The notes beneath the pieces were generated by a model. It was not told where the DNA came from. It was given only the letters and a program-made list of their open reading frames with translations, and did no database searches. The translations under genes were made by a program, and so were the position numbers. Positions 49,393 to 58,898 of a stretch of 64,000 bases of DNA are shown piece by piece (the stretch's first letter is position 1; each line of letters begins with the position of its first letter). The DNA comes from an uncultured Alphaproteobacteria bacterium (GTDB taxonomy: Bacteria; Pseudomonadota; Alphaproteobacteria; Caulobacterales; Caulobacteraceae): positions 232,341 through 296,340 of the forward strand of contig CAIJOB010000042.1 in NCBI GenBank assembly GCA_903822175.1, written 5' to 3'.

Positions 49393-51507
49393 CTACTTCC
49401 CGCCCGCCGCCGGCGTGGCCGCCGAGGCCGCAGCGGGAGGCGCCGCGGGCTTGGCGTCCGCCTGACGGCGGCGCTGGCTGCTCATCATCTTCTGCATGGC
49501 GGCCAGCTCGTTCTTGTCGAGATAGCCGTCGTGGTTGGTGTCGAGCTGATCGAAGTATTTGCCGATCATTTCGCCCATCCGGCCCTTGAGTTCGGCCTTC
49601 TCGATTCTGCCGTCCACATTGCTGTCCAGCATGCCCATCATGCGGCCGGCATTGAGCTCCTCGTCATAGTTGACCAGGTGCTTGGAGGTCTCTTCCGTCC
49701 AGCGGTAGCGGACCGCCATGTAGAACATTTCCTCCCACGACTGATCGCCCCAGACCACGGTCTTGCTGGAGTCCGGGTTGGCCGGATTGCGCTTGGAGTT
49801 GTCGTAGATGAAGTGCGCGATCAGCTTGGAGCCCGCCGGCACCTTCACCGGCTCGGCGAAGGTGTAGTCGCGCTGCCAGCTGAAGTCGTAGCGCGGCAGG
49901 CTCAGCAGTTCCTTTTCCTGGCCATCCGGATAGCGGATCCACAGGCTCGACGAGGCGCCGCGGTAGTGCGCGTGCGGGAACGCCGAATAGAGCAGGGCGT
50001 CGTGCGGGAACTCCATATAGGCGATTTCCGGGTGGTGCCCGTCGTTGGCCGGGATGACGATGTTCTGGTTGGCGATGACCGAGTTGTGCATCACCAGGTC
50101 AGGCTTCTCGTTGTCCTTGTAGAAGTAGAGCGCGATCTGCGTGTGATCGGTCACTTCCTTGCCGAACGGGGTGTAGTGCGTCTGGAAGCCGATGGCGCCG
50201 CCCGGCGGGATCCAGGTGCCGACGTTCTTGGGTGCGATCTCGCTTTCGGCGCCGACCGCGTAGCCGCCGACCGACACGCCCCAGGCGTTTTCGAAGCCCT
50301 GATCGCCGGGCTTCGGCACGTCCTTCATGTAGCCGGTCAGCACGTGGTGCACGCCCTGGCGGCTTTCGACCTTCACGGTCGAGGCCTTCAGCCACTTGCC
50401 CTCGGTCTCCGGGTTCTTCACCCAGGGATGCTGGTAGTCGACCACGCCGGCGGCGGGGATGGTGTAGGCCGGGACGTTAAGCACCACGTCAGGCTTGCCC
50501 AGCGGCCACTCCGCGGCGACCAGGTGCTTGGCGCCCAGAGGGTCCTTGCCCTCGCCGCGCGGCGCGCCCTCCTCGACCCAGTGGACCAGCGTCTTGATCT
50601 CGGCGGCCGACAGATTCTTGTCGTCGGAGAACTTACCGATGTGCGGGTCGGCGTTGTAGGGCGGCATCCGGTCGGTGCGGATGACCTCGCGGATCATCGG
50701 GGCGAAGCCCTTGACCATCGCATAGTTGTTCATGGCGAAGGGGCCGATGCCGCCTTCCTCGTGGCAGGCCACGCACTTGGCCTCGAGGATCGGGGCCACG
50801 TCCTTCACATAGGTGAGCTTGGCCTTCTTATCGCGGGCCGGGAAGTCGACCAGGCAGCCCTTGGAGGCCTGGGTGGCCGGGGGCGCCGGGTTGCCGGCCA
50901 GCACGGCGGCGACGGCGTTGTCGGCGAACGGCTTGTCGGCCGCCTTCTGGATTCCGTAGTCGGCGGCGTCGTTGACCGGGCCGTGGTAGGCGACCTTCCA
51001 GGTCTTCGGCGTGATGACGAACACCTCGGCGGTGCGGGTGACGCCCAGCGCCTCGCCAACCAGCTGGTTGGAGTCCATCAGGATCGGGATGTCGATGCCG
51101 TATTCCTTGGCCTCGGCGGCGATGGCCTCGCGGCTGTCCTGCAGGTTGCTATCGACCAGGTACATCTCGACGCCCTGCGCCTTGTACTTGTCGCGCAGCG
51201 CCTTCAGCGCAGGCGTCATGGCCCGCGCAATCGGGCAGCCGACGCCGGTCGAGACCAGCACAATCGCCTTGTCGTCGGCCATCCGGTAGAGCTCGTGAGC
51301 TTCCATGGTCTGGGCGTCGACCAGCATGAAGTTGTCCACCGAGGCCGGCATCGCCGACATGGGCGCGGTCGCGGCGGCGTCCTTGGCCTGCTGCGCGGCG
51401 GTGGCCGAAGGCGTCGGGGCGAAGCCGTAGATCAGCAGGGCGCTGGCGGCGGCGCCAAACACGCCAAGCCGGCCAAGCGCGCGAGAATGGGCAACGTTCA
51501 TTCGCAA
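49393..51507 (-). CDS. Multidomain secreted/periplasmic protein: thioredoxin-fold redoxin + single-heme c + copper type II monooxygenase-like region + EF-hand pair
   Basis: VSTGVGCPIARAMTPALKALRDKYK; heme site CVACHEEGG; H/W-rich monooxygenase-like C-terminal region; EF-hands DSNVDGRIEKAEL and DTNHDGYLDKNEL. Confidence 0.85.
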   Translation of the reverse strand: MRMNVAHSRALGRLGVFGAAASALLIYGFAPTPSATAAQQAKDAAATAPMSAMPASVDNFMLVDAQTMEAHELYRMADDKAIVLVSTGVGCPIARAMTPALKALRDKYKAQGVEMYLVDSNLQDSREAIAAEAKEYGIDIPILMDSNQLVGEALGVTRTAEVFVITPKTWKVAYHGPVNDAADYGIQKAADKPFADNAVAAVLAGNPAPPATQASKGCLVDFPARDKKAKLTYVKDVAPILEAKCVACHEEGGIGPFAMNNYAMVKGFAPMIREVIRTDRMPPYNADPHIGKFSDDKNLSAAEIKTLVHWVEEGAPRGEGKDPLGAKHLVAAEWPLGKPDVVLNVPAYTIPAAGVVDYQHPWVKNPETEGKWLKASTVKVESRQGVHHVLTGYMKDVPKPGDQGFENAWGVSVGGYAVGAESEIAPKNVGTWIPPGGAIGFQTHYTPFGKEVTDHTQIALYFYKDNEKPDLVMHNSVIANQNIVIPANDGHHPEIAYMEFPHDALLYSAFPHAHYRGASSSLWIRYPDGQEKELLSLPRYDFSWQRDYTFAEPVKVPAGSKLIAHFIYDNSKRNPANPDSSKTVVWGDQSWEEMFYMAVRYRWTEETSKHLVNYDEELNAGRMMGMLDSNVDGRIEKAELKGRMGEMIGKYFDQLDTNHDGYLDKNELAAMQKMMSSQRRRQADAKPAAPPAAASAATPAAGGK

Positions 51508-51714
51508 GTTCCTTCCCAGATGGGATCTTTGGCTCTCGCGGCGACAGATACGCGCTCGGAGCCTATCGACCGCTTAACTTAACACCGTTCAGGCGGCGAA
51601 ACCATCGACGGATGGTTTCAAATTTGTCATCTGCCCGGCCTCCGGGAAGCGCGCGGCCTTGAAGATCGGGTGCGACGCGGACCATGGTGCGGCTCAAGAT
51701 TCCGGGGGACCGCC

Positions 51715-53115
51715 ATGAGTTTCATCACGCGCCGCAAATCCGTCGAGCTGGCGCCCGGCGAAGGCGGCAGCGGCCTGAAGCGCACGCTCGGCTGGCCGCA
51801 CCTGATGGCGCTGGGCGTGGGCGCGATCATCGGCACTGGCATCTATACCCTCACCGGCGTTGCCGCGGGCCTGGCGGGCCCGGCGGTGATCCTCTCCTTT
51901 GCGGTGGCGGGCGTGGTCTGTGCCTGCGCCGCCCTCTGCTACGCCGAGATGGCCTCGCTCAGCCCGCAGGCCGGCAGCGCCTACGCCTACAGCTACATGA
52001 CGCTGGGCGAGCTGGTCGCCTGGGTGGTCGGCTGGAGCCTGATCCTCGAATACACCCTGGTCTGCAGCGCGGTGTCGGTGGGCTGGGCCGGCTATGCCGC
52101 GGGCCTGATCCATGGGGCGCATATTCCCATACCCGACAGCCTGCTGGCGGGTCCGGAAGCCGGCGGCATCGTCAACCTGCCGGCCGCCTTCATCGCGCTC
52201 GCGGTCACCGGCATGCTGCTGGTCGGCACGCGGGAGAGCGCGACGGTCAATTTCGTCCTGGTCTGCGTGAAGCTGGTGGCGCTGGCGGGCTTCGTGGCGC
52301 TGACCCTGCCGCACTTCGACGCCAGCCACTTCCACCCCTTCGCGCCGTTCGGATATGCGGCGCATGCGATCGACGGCAAGAAGTACGGGGTGATGGGCGC
52401 CGCGGCGATCATCTTCTTCGCCTTCTATGGCTTCGACGCCATCTCGACGGCGGCGGAGGAAGCCAAGAATCCGAAGCGCGACCTGACCATCGGCATCGTC
52501 GGCTCGATGATCATGTGCACGCTGATCTACATGGTGGTGGCGGCCTGCGCGCTCGGCGCCTCGCCCTATGACGTGTTCTCCAAGAGTGGCGAGCCGCTGG
52601 CCTTCGTGCTGCGCCAGCTGGGCCAGCCGGCCGCGGCCTCGTTGATCGCCGGCGCGGCGGTGGTGGCGCTGCCGACGGTGATCATGGTCTTCATGTTCGG
52701 CCAGAGCCGGGTGTTCTTCGCCATGGCCCGCGATGGCCTGCTGCCCACCGGCCTGGCCAAGGTCAGCAAGCGCGGCGTGCCCTCGACCGTGACCATCCTG
52801 ACCGGCGTGATCGCCGCGGTGATCGCCGGCGGCCTGCCGCTTTCGGAGATCGCCTCGCTGGCCAACGCCGGCACCCTCTGCGCCTTCATCGCCACGGCCT
52901 TGGCGGTGATGGTGCTGCGCCGCCGCGCGCCGGAACTGATGCGCTCGTTCTCGACGCCGCTGGTCTGGCTGATCGGCCCGGCGGCGGTGCTGGGCTGCCT
53001 CTACCTGTTCACCAGCCTGTCGGCGAAGACGATCATCTTCTTCTTCATCTGGAACGCCGTAGGCGTGGTCGTCTACCTGCTCTACGGGCGCACCAACAGC
53101 CGGCTGAAGGCCTGA
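51715..53115 (+). CDS. APC-family amino acid permease
   Basis: LKRTLGWPHLMALGVGAIIGTGIYTLTGVAAG; FFAFYGFDAISTAAEEAKNPKRDLTIGI. Confidence 0.95.
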   Translation: MSFITRRKSVELAPGEGGSGLKRTLGWPHLMALGVGAIIGTGIYTLTGVAAGLAGPAVILSFAVAGVVCACAALCYAEMASLSPQAGSAYAYSYMTLGELVAWVVGWSLILEYTLVCSAVSVGWAGYAAGLIHGAHIPIPDSLLAGPEAGGIVNLPAAFIALAVTGMLLVGTRESATVNFVLVCVKLVALAGFVALTLPHFDASHFHPFAPFGYAAHAIDGKKYGVMGAAAIIFFAFYGFDAISTAAEEAKNPKRDLTIGIVGSMIMCTLIYMVVAACALGASPYDVFSKSGEPLAFVLRQLGQPAAASLIAGAAVVALPTVIMVFMFGQSRVFFAMARDGLLPTGLAKVSKRGVPSTVTILTGVIAAVIAGGLPLSEIASLANAGTLCAFIATALAVMVLRRRAPELMRSFSTPLVWLIGPAAVLGCLYLFTSLSAKTIIFFFIWNAVGVVVYLLYGRTNSRLKA

Positions 53116-53168
53116 GAGCGGGCGTTCGGGGGGCTAGGCTAAAGGCTGCACCACAATCTATTTTCGCT

Positions 53169-53297
53169 CGTCATTCCCGGGCTTGTCCCGGGAACCCATA
53201 GACACCGGCGGTCGTCGAGAAGGCGCGGCGGCGCCTGTGATGGGTGTACCTGCAATGACTGCGTTCATAGGTTCCCGGGACAAGCCCGGGAATGACG
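53169..53297. repeat. MITE/REP-like element with about 31-bp terminal inverted repeats (family C)
   Basis: CGTCATTCCCGGGCTTGTCCCGGGAACCCAT ... ATAGGTTCCCGGGACAAGCCCGGGAATGACG. Confidence 0.9.
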
Positions 53298-53405
53298 ATT
53301 AAGACATTGAATTACAACGATAATGAGGTCTTGGGGTTTGAGATCACGAGCCCTGTGCAAAAGCGCCGCTTTGCCTAAGGCGTAGTTGCGGTCTATCCCC
53401 AACCC

Positions 53406-54968
53406 ATGAGCGCCGCTGACCAAGGATCGCAGAGAAGGGGACCGCCCGCGGGTGGTCCGGGCGGCTTCCCGGGCCGCAAGGGCCCTGACCTGACCGTCGG
53501 GCCGATTGGCAAGACGCTGATCGCGTTCGCCCTGCCGGTGCTCGGCTCCAATATCCTGCAGTCGCTGAACGCCACGGCGAACATGTTCTGGGTCAGCCGG
53601 GTGCTGGGCGAGGCGGGCGTCACCGCCACCAACAACGCGAACCAGCTGTTCTTCATGATGCTGGGCGCGGCCTTCGGGATCACCATGGCCGCCAACATCC
53701 TGATCGCTCAGGCGGTGGGCGCGCGCGACGAGGCCATGGCCCGCCGGGTGGTCGGCACCGCCACCATCTTCTTCGCGGTGCTCTCGGTGGGGATCGGCGC
53801 GCTGGGCGGCGTGCTCACCCCCTACATCCTGGCCGCCATGGGCACCCCGCCGGCCGCCCGCATCGACGCCATCGCCTACCTGCGGGTGATCTTCGCGGCC
53901 ATGCCGTTCATGTTCTTCTTCAATTTCGTGATGATGGCCCAGCGCGGGACCGGCGACAGCCGCACGCCGTTCTATTTCGCCCTGCTGCAGGTCGGCCTCG
54001 ACATCGTCCTCAACCCGCTGCTGCTGATGGGCATCGGCCCGTTCCCGAAGATGGGCATCGCCGGCTCGGCCACCTCGACCCTGATCGCCCAGGGCGTGAC
54101 GCTGGCGATGATGGTGATCCATCTCTACCGCCAGAAGTCGATCCTGGTGCTGCGGCCGGGCCAGTTCCGCCTGTTGCTCCCCGACTTCCAGATCATCCGC
54201 GCCCTGCTGGTCAAGGGCACGCCCATGGGCATCCAGATGATGGTGATCAGCCTGGCGGCGGTGACTATGCTCTCCTTCGTCAACCGCTATGGCGTGCACA
54301 CCTCGGCGGCCTATGGCGCGGCCTCGCAGCTCTGGACCTATGTGCAGATGCCGGCCATGGCGCTGGGCGCGGCGGTCTCCTCCATGGCCGCCCAGAACGT
54401 CGGGGCGCGCAAGATGGACCGGGTCGAGCGGGTGGCCATCGTCGGCTGCCTCTACGCGATCCTCTTCACTGGCGTGCCGATCCTCATCCTGCAGGCGCTG
54501 GACCCCTATGTGCTGCAGGCCTTCCTGCGCTCGACCAGCCCCTCGCTGCCGATCGCCGTGCACATCAACACCATCGCGCTCTGGAGCTTCATCCCGTTTG
54601 GCCTGGCCTTCATCCTGTCGGGGATCGTGCGGGCCACCGGCGCGGTCTGGCCGCCGCTGATCGCCATGGTCATCTCGCTGTGGGTCGTGCGCATCCCGGT
54701 CGCCAAGGCGCTGGAGCCGCACTTCGGCGCCGACGCGATCTGGATCGCCTTCCCGATCGGCAGCCTGACCACCTTCATCCTGGCGGGCGGCTACTATTTC
54801 TGGAACGGCTGGGGCAGCTGGCGGCGTGCCCGGATGCTGGACATGACCCCCAGCGCCGACGCGCCCGACACCGGCCTTGGCCAGCCGATGATGGCCGAAA
54901 GCGAAGCCATCACCGACGAGGAACAGCGCGAGCTGAACCTCGCCGCCGAGGGCGCGACCGGAGGCTAG
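53406..54968 (+). CDS. MATE family efflux transporter
   Basis: LTVGPIGKTLIAFALPVLGSNILQSLNATANMFWVSRVLGEAGVTATNNANQLFF; 12-TM pattern. Confidence 0.95.
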   Translation: MSAADQGSQRRGPPAGGPGGFPGRKGPDLTVGPIGKTLIAFALPVLGSNILQSLNATANMFWVSRVLGEAGVTATNNANQLFFMMLGAAFGITMAANILIAQAVGARDEAMARRVVGTATIFFAVLSVGIGALGGVLTPYILAAMGTPPAARIDAIAYLRVIFAAMPFMFFFNFVMMAQRGTGDSRTPFYFALLQVGLDIVLNPLLLMGIGPFPKMGIAGSATSTLIAQGVTLAMMVIHLYRQKSILVLRPGQFRLLLPDFQIIRALLVKGTPMGIQMMVISLAAVTMLSFVNRYGVHTSAAYGAASQLWTYVQMPAMALGAAVSSMAAQNVGARKMDRVERVAIVGCLYAILFTGVPILILQALDPYVLQAFLRSTSPSLPIAVHINTIALWSFIPFGLAFILSGIVRATGAVWPPLIAMVISLWVVRIPVAKALEPHFGADAIWIAFPIGSLTTFILAGGYYFWNGWGSWRRARMLDMTPSADAPDTGLGQPMMAESEAITDEEQRELNLAAEGATGG

Positions 54969-56218
54969 GCCCGGCTCTCCATCAGCGCCGAATAGACCAG
55001 CGTGCGCAGCTCGCGGCGGATCGGGTAGGTCGCCGACGGCATCAGCTGGGTCATGAACACCACGCTGATGTCCTCCACCGGATCGACCCAGAAGGCGGTC
55101 GAGGCGGCGCCGCCCCAATAGAACTCGCCCATCGAACACGGCACCAGCGTCTTGGGCGGATCGAACACCACGGCGAACCCCAGGCCAAAGCCCACGCCCG
55201 CATTGGTGCTCTCCGAGAACAGCGAGCGCGACAGCTCCGTCAGGTCCTTGCCGCCGGGCAGGTGGTTGGACGCCATCAGCCGCACGGTCATGGGCGCCAG
55301 AATCCGCGCGCCCTCCAGCTCGCCGCCGTTCACCAGCATGGTGGTGAAGCGCAGATAGTCCGCTGCTGTCGACACCAGGCCGCCACCGCCGGACTCCAGC
55401 TTCGGCGGCTTCAGGTAGGGGCTCGTCGTCGGGTCGTCGTTCAGAGTCAGGCCGCCGGTCGGCTTGGCCTGCAGGTTCATCGGCCCATCAGGGGACGCGC
55501 TATAGCAGGCGACGAAACGGTCGCGCTTGCCCTCCGGCACGAAGAAGCCGGTGTCGGCCATCTTCAGCGGGTCGAAGATGCGCTCCTGCAGCACCTGGCC
55601 CAGCGGCTTGCCGGCCAGCTTCTGCACCAGGTAGCCGACCACGTCGGTGGAGACCGAATAGTTCCAGGCCTCGCCCGGCGAGAACTCCAGCGGCAGCTTG
55701 GCGAGCGTCTCGATAAACCCCTCCAGGTCCTGCTCGCCATAGGGGTCGGCGACCTTCAGCTTGCGGTAGGCCGCGTCGACATTGGTGCGGCTCTGGAAGC
55801 CGTAGGTCAGGCCAGAGGTGTGGCGCAGCACATCGACCACCTGCATCGGCCGCGCCACCGGCGTGGTGGCGTAGGGCCCGATGCCGGCGGCGAACACCGC
55901 CAGGTCTTTCCAGGCCGGGATGTGCTTGGCGATCGGATCGTCCAGCGCGATTCCGCCCTCCTCGACGAAGGTCATCAGCGCGACGCAGGCGATCGGCTTG
56001 GTCATCGAATAGATGCGGTAGATCGCGTCGTGCGTGAGCTTGGTCCCGCGCTCCACGTCCGCCAGGCCCAGCACGGCCTCGTAGGCGACCTCGCCGCCGC
56101 GCGCGACGATCACCTGGGCGCCCGGCAATCGCCCAGGCCCCACATATTTCGTCTGCAGGTGCTGCTCGATCCGCGACAGCCGGTCGGGCGAGAAGCCGAG
56201 GGTCTTGGCCTTACTCAT
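54965..56218 (-). CDS. Serine hydrolase (class C beta-lactamase/esterase family)
   Basis: YRIYSMTKPIACVALMTFVEEG (SxxK); YSVSTDVVGYLVQKL. Confidence 0.93.
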   Translation of the reverse strand: MSKAKTLGFSPDRLSRIEQHLQTKYVGPGRLPGAQVIVARGGEVAYEAVLGLADVERGTKLTHDAIYRIYSMTKPIACVALMTFVEEGGIALDDPIAKHIPAWKDLAVFAAGIGPYATTPVARPMQVVDVLRHTSGLTYGFQSRTNVDAAYRKLKVADPYGEQDLEGFIETLAKLPLEFSPGEAWNYSVSTDVVGYLVQKLAGKPLGQVLQERIFDPLKMADTGFFVPEGKRDRFVACYSASPDGPMNLQAKPTGGLTLNDDPTTSPYLKPPKLESGGGGLVSTAADYLRFTTMLVNGGELEGARILAPMTVRLMASNHLPGGKDLTELSRSLFSESTNAGVGFGLGFAVVFDPPKTLVPCSMGEFYWGGAASTAFWVDPVEDISVVFMTQLMPSATYPIRRELRTLVYSALMESRA

Positions 56219-56301
56219 GGACGCGTTCTCCTATCCCGCTGTCTTGCCCTTGCCTTCCGCCCGGTCGCAAGCGTCAGCTTGGCCGCAGAGGAGTTCGCCG
56301 C

Positions 56302-57069
56302 ATGGAAACCGTCAGCACTGAGGTCAGGGGCCGCACGCTCATCGTCACCATCGAGCGGCCCCAGGCCCGCAACGCTGTCGATGGCCCGACGGCCCGCCTG
56401 CTCTACGACGCCTTCAAGGCCTTCGACGCCGACGAGGCGCTGGACGTGGCGATCCTGCAGGGGCGCGGCGGGGCGTTCTGCGCCGGCGCCGACCTGAAGG
56501 GCGTCGCCGAGGGGCGCGGCAATCCGGTGCTGCGCGATGGCGACCTGGGCCCCATGGGCGTGACCCGCCTTCGCCTGGGCAAGCCGGTGATCGCGGCCAT
56601 CGAGGGCCACGCGGTGGCCGGCGGGCTGGAGGTCGCCTGCTGGTGCGACCTGCGCGTGGCCGCGGAAGGGTCGGTGTTCGGCGTCTTCTGCCGCCGCTTC
56701 GGGGTGCCGCTGATCGACCTTGGCACCGTGCGTCTGCCACGCCTGATCGGCGCCTCGCGCGCCATGGACCTGATCCTCACCGGCCGGCCGGTGGAGGCCA
56801 AGGAAGCTTTCGACATCGGCCTCGCCAATCGCATCGCGCCGAAGGGCGGCGCGCTCGACGCGGCCCTCGAACTCGCCGCCAAGCTCTCCGCCTTCCCGCA
56901 GCTCTGCATGCGCAACGACCGCCTGTCCGCCATCGGCCAATGGTCGCTGGACTGGGACCAGGCGACGGCCGCCGAAATCGCGCTCGGCATGGACGTCCTA
57001 CGCTCCGGGGCCAGCCAAGAAGGCGCCACCCGCTTCGCCGCAGGGGAGGGGCGCGGGGGCAAGTTCTAG
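56302..57069 (+). CDS. Enoyl-CoA hydratase/crotonase family protein
   Basis: GAFCAGADLKGVAEGRG; AIEGHAVAGGLEVACWCDLRVAAEGS. Confidence 0.93.
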   Translation: METVSTEVRGRTLIVTIERPQARNAVDGPTARLLYDAFKAFDADEALDVAILQGRGGAFCAGADLKGVAEGRGNPVLRDGDLGPMGVTRLRLGKPVIAAIEGHAVAGGLEVACWCDLRVAAEGSVFGVFCRRFGVPLIDLGTVRLPRLIGASRAMDLILTGRPVEAKEAFDIGLANRIAPKGGALDAALELAAKLSAFPQLCMRNDRLSAIGQWSLDWDQATAAEIALGMDVLRSGASQEGATRFAAGEGRGGKF

Positions 57070-57163
57070 AGCGGCGTTGCGTATTCCGAACGCCGGTTCG
57101 ATAATCTCCCAAGGCATAAAACATACCGCCAATTCGAAAAACGGCGAGCCTGGGAGATGCGCG

Positions 57164-58489
57164 ATGGCTTGGGATTTTGAGACCGATCCGGAGTTCCAGA
57201 AGAAGCTCGACTGGATCGAGGATTTCATGGCCGACGAGGTCGAGCCGCTGTCCCACCTGGGCATGGCCGTCCACGGCCCGCTCGGCCGCGAGAAATTCAT
57301 CAAGCCGCTGCAGCAGAAGGTGCGCGACCAGGGCCTCTGGGCCTGCCACCTGGGCCCCGACCTCGGCGGCCAGGGCTATGGCCAGCTGAAGCTCGGACTG
57401 ATGAACGAGAAGCTGGGCCGCAACGGTCTCGCGCCCACCGTCTTCGGCTGCCAGGCGCCCGACAGCGGCAACGCCGAGATCATCGCCCACTACGGCACCG
57501 ACGCCCAGAAGGAGCGCTACCTCTGGCCGCTGCTGAACGGCGAGATCCGCTCGGCCTTTTCGATGAGCGAGCCGACCGGCGGCTCGGACCCGCTGACCTT
57601 CAAGACCCGCGCCGTGCTCGACGGCGACGAATGGGTGATCAACGGCGAGAAGTGGTTCTCCACCAACGCCCGGTTCTCCAAGGTGCTGGTGCTCTATGCG
57701 GTCACCGACCCGGACGCCAAGGACCCCTACCGGCGGACCTCGATCTTCCTGGTGCCCACCGACACGCAAGGGGTCGAGATCGTGCGCAATGTGGCGGTCG
57801 GCGGCGGCGGCGAGATCGGCGGCGGGACCGAGGGCTACGTCCGCTACACCGACGTCCGCCTGCCCTACGACGCCCTCTTGGGCGAGCGCGGCGCGGCCTT
57901 CGTCATCGCCCAGGTGCGGCTGGGTGGCGGCCGCGTGCACCACGCCATGCGCACCGTCGGCGCCTGCAAGAACGCGCTCGACCTGATGTGCAAGCGCGCA
58001 GTCAGCCGCACCACCCGCGACGGCAAGCTCGCCGACCTGCAGATGGTCCAGGCCGACATCGCCGACAGCTGGATCCAGCTGGAGAGCTTCCGCCTGATGG
58101 TGCTGCGCACCGCCTGGCTGATCGACAAGCATCAGGACTATCAGCTGGTCCGCAAGGACATCGCCGCCATCAAGGTCATGATGCCCCGCGTCTACAACGA
58201 CATCGCCACCAAGGCCGCCCACCTGCACGGCGCGCTCGGCGTCTCCAACGAGATGCCGTTCATGCACATGGTGACGTCATCGCTGGTGATGGGCATCGCC
58301 GACGGACCCACCGAGGTGCACAAGGTCACGCTGGCGAAACAGGTCCTCAAGGACTACCGCCCCGACAACGACCTCTTCCCCGCCTACCACATCCCCAAGC
58401 TGCGCGAGGCGGCCCAGGAAAAGTACGCCAAGGAGCTCGGCGAACTGAAGGCCGCCTACGACGCGCGCGAGGCCACAACTTCAGCCTAG
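57164..58489 (+). CDS. Acyl-CoA dehydrogenase
   Basis: FSMSEPTGGSDP; ALGVSNEMPFMHM; start MAWDFETDPEFQKKLDW. Confidence 0.95.
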   Translation: MAWDFETDPEFQKKLDWIEDFMADEVEPLSHLGMAVHGPLGREKFIKPLQQKVRDQGLWACHLGPDLGGQGYGQLKLGLMNEKLGRNGLAPTVFGCQAPDSGNAEIIAHYGTDAQKERYLWPLLNGEIRSAFSMSEPTGGSDPLTFKTRAVLDGDEWVINGEKWFSTNARFSKVLVLYAVTDPDAKDPYRRTSIFLVPTDTQGVEIVRNVAVGGGGEIGGGTEGYVRYTDVRLPYDALLGERGAAFVIAQVRLGGGRVHHAMRTVGACKNALDLMCKRAVSRTTRDGKLADLQMVQADIADSWIQLESFRLMVLRTAWLIDKHQDYQLVRKDIAAIKVMMPRVYNDIATKAAHLHGALGVSNEMPFMHMVTSSLVMGIADGPTEVHKVTLAKQVLKDYRPDNDLFPAYHIPKLREAAQEKYAKELGELKAAYDAREATTSA

Positions 58490-58515
58490 ACGGGACGCCC
58501 GCCTAGCGCCGCGCG

Positions 58516-58707
58516 CTAGTTCTCGTTGGTCGGGATCGGGACGAACGGCGCGGGATTGATCCCGGTCACGTCGTCATCGCCGAAAACCGTGATCTTCGGG
58601 CGTTCCTTGATCGGGCCGGCCATGAGTTGGTCGATGAGGGTGGACGGATCAGGCCTCTCGTCGGCTTGGGGCGTGGGCCGGAAGCGTTTGAGGAGTGCGT
58701 TGATCAT
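58516..58707 (-). CDS. Small hypothetical protein
   Basis: 63 aa: MINALLKRFRPTPQADERPDPSTLIDQLMAGPIKERPKITVFGDDDVTGINPAPFVPIPTNEN; non-Arg-rich composition unlike shadow ORFs. Confidence 0.5.
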   Translation of the reverse strand: MINALLKRFRPTPQADERPDPSTLIDQLMAGPIKERPKITVFGDDDVTGINPAPFVPIPTNEN

Positions 58708-58898
58708 GGTCGTCCGTTGTCCCTGGCCACTCTTGGAAGGCTGATGCCTGACGTGGCTGTTTCGTCTCGCTGAATAAGACGCGTGAGGACGGCTCTGGTT
58801 CCGCCTGAGGACCAAGGCGCGGTGGACGCGCCCGCCCTCGAAATGATTTAGATGCCGGCCTTGAGTTCCAAGCTGTCAGTCCAAGAGGCGCTTTCGAC

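Noticed and set aside
49252-51582. 776-aa plus-strand ORF
   Set aside because: Antisense to the redoxin/heme protein, which has clear domain signatures.
53265-55139. 624-aa minus-strand ORF
   Set aside because: Antisense to the MATE transporter; shadow ORF composition.
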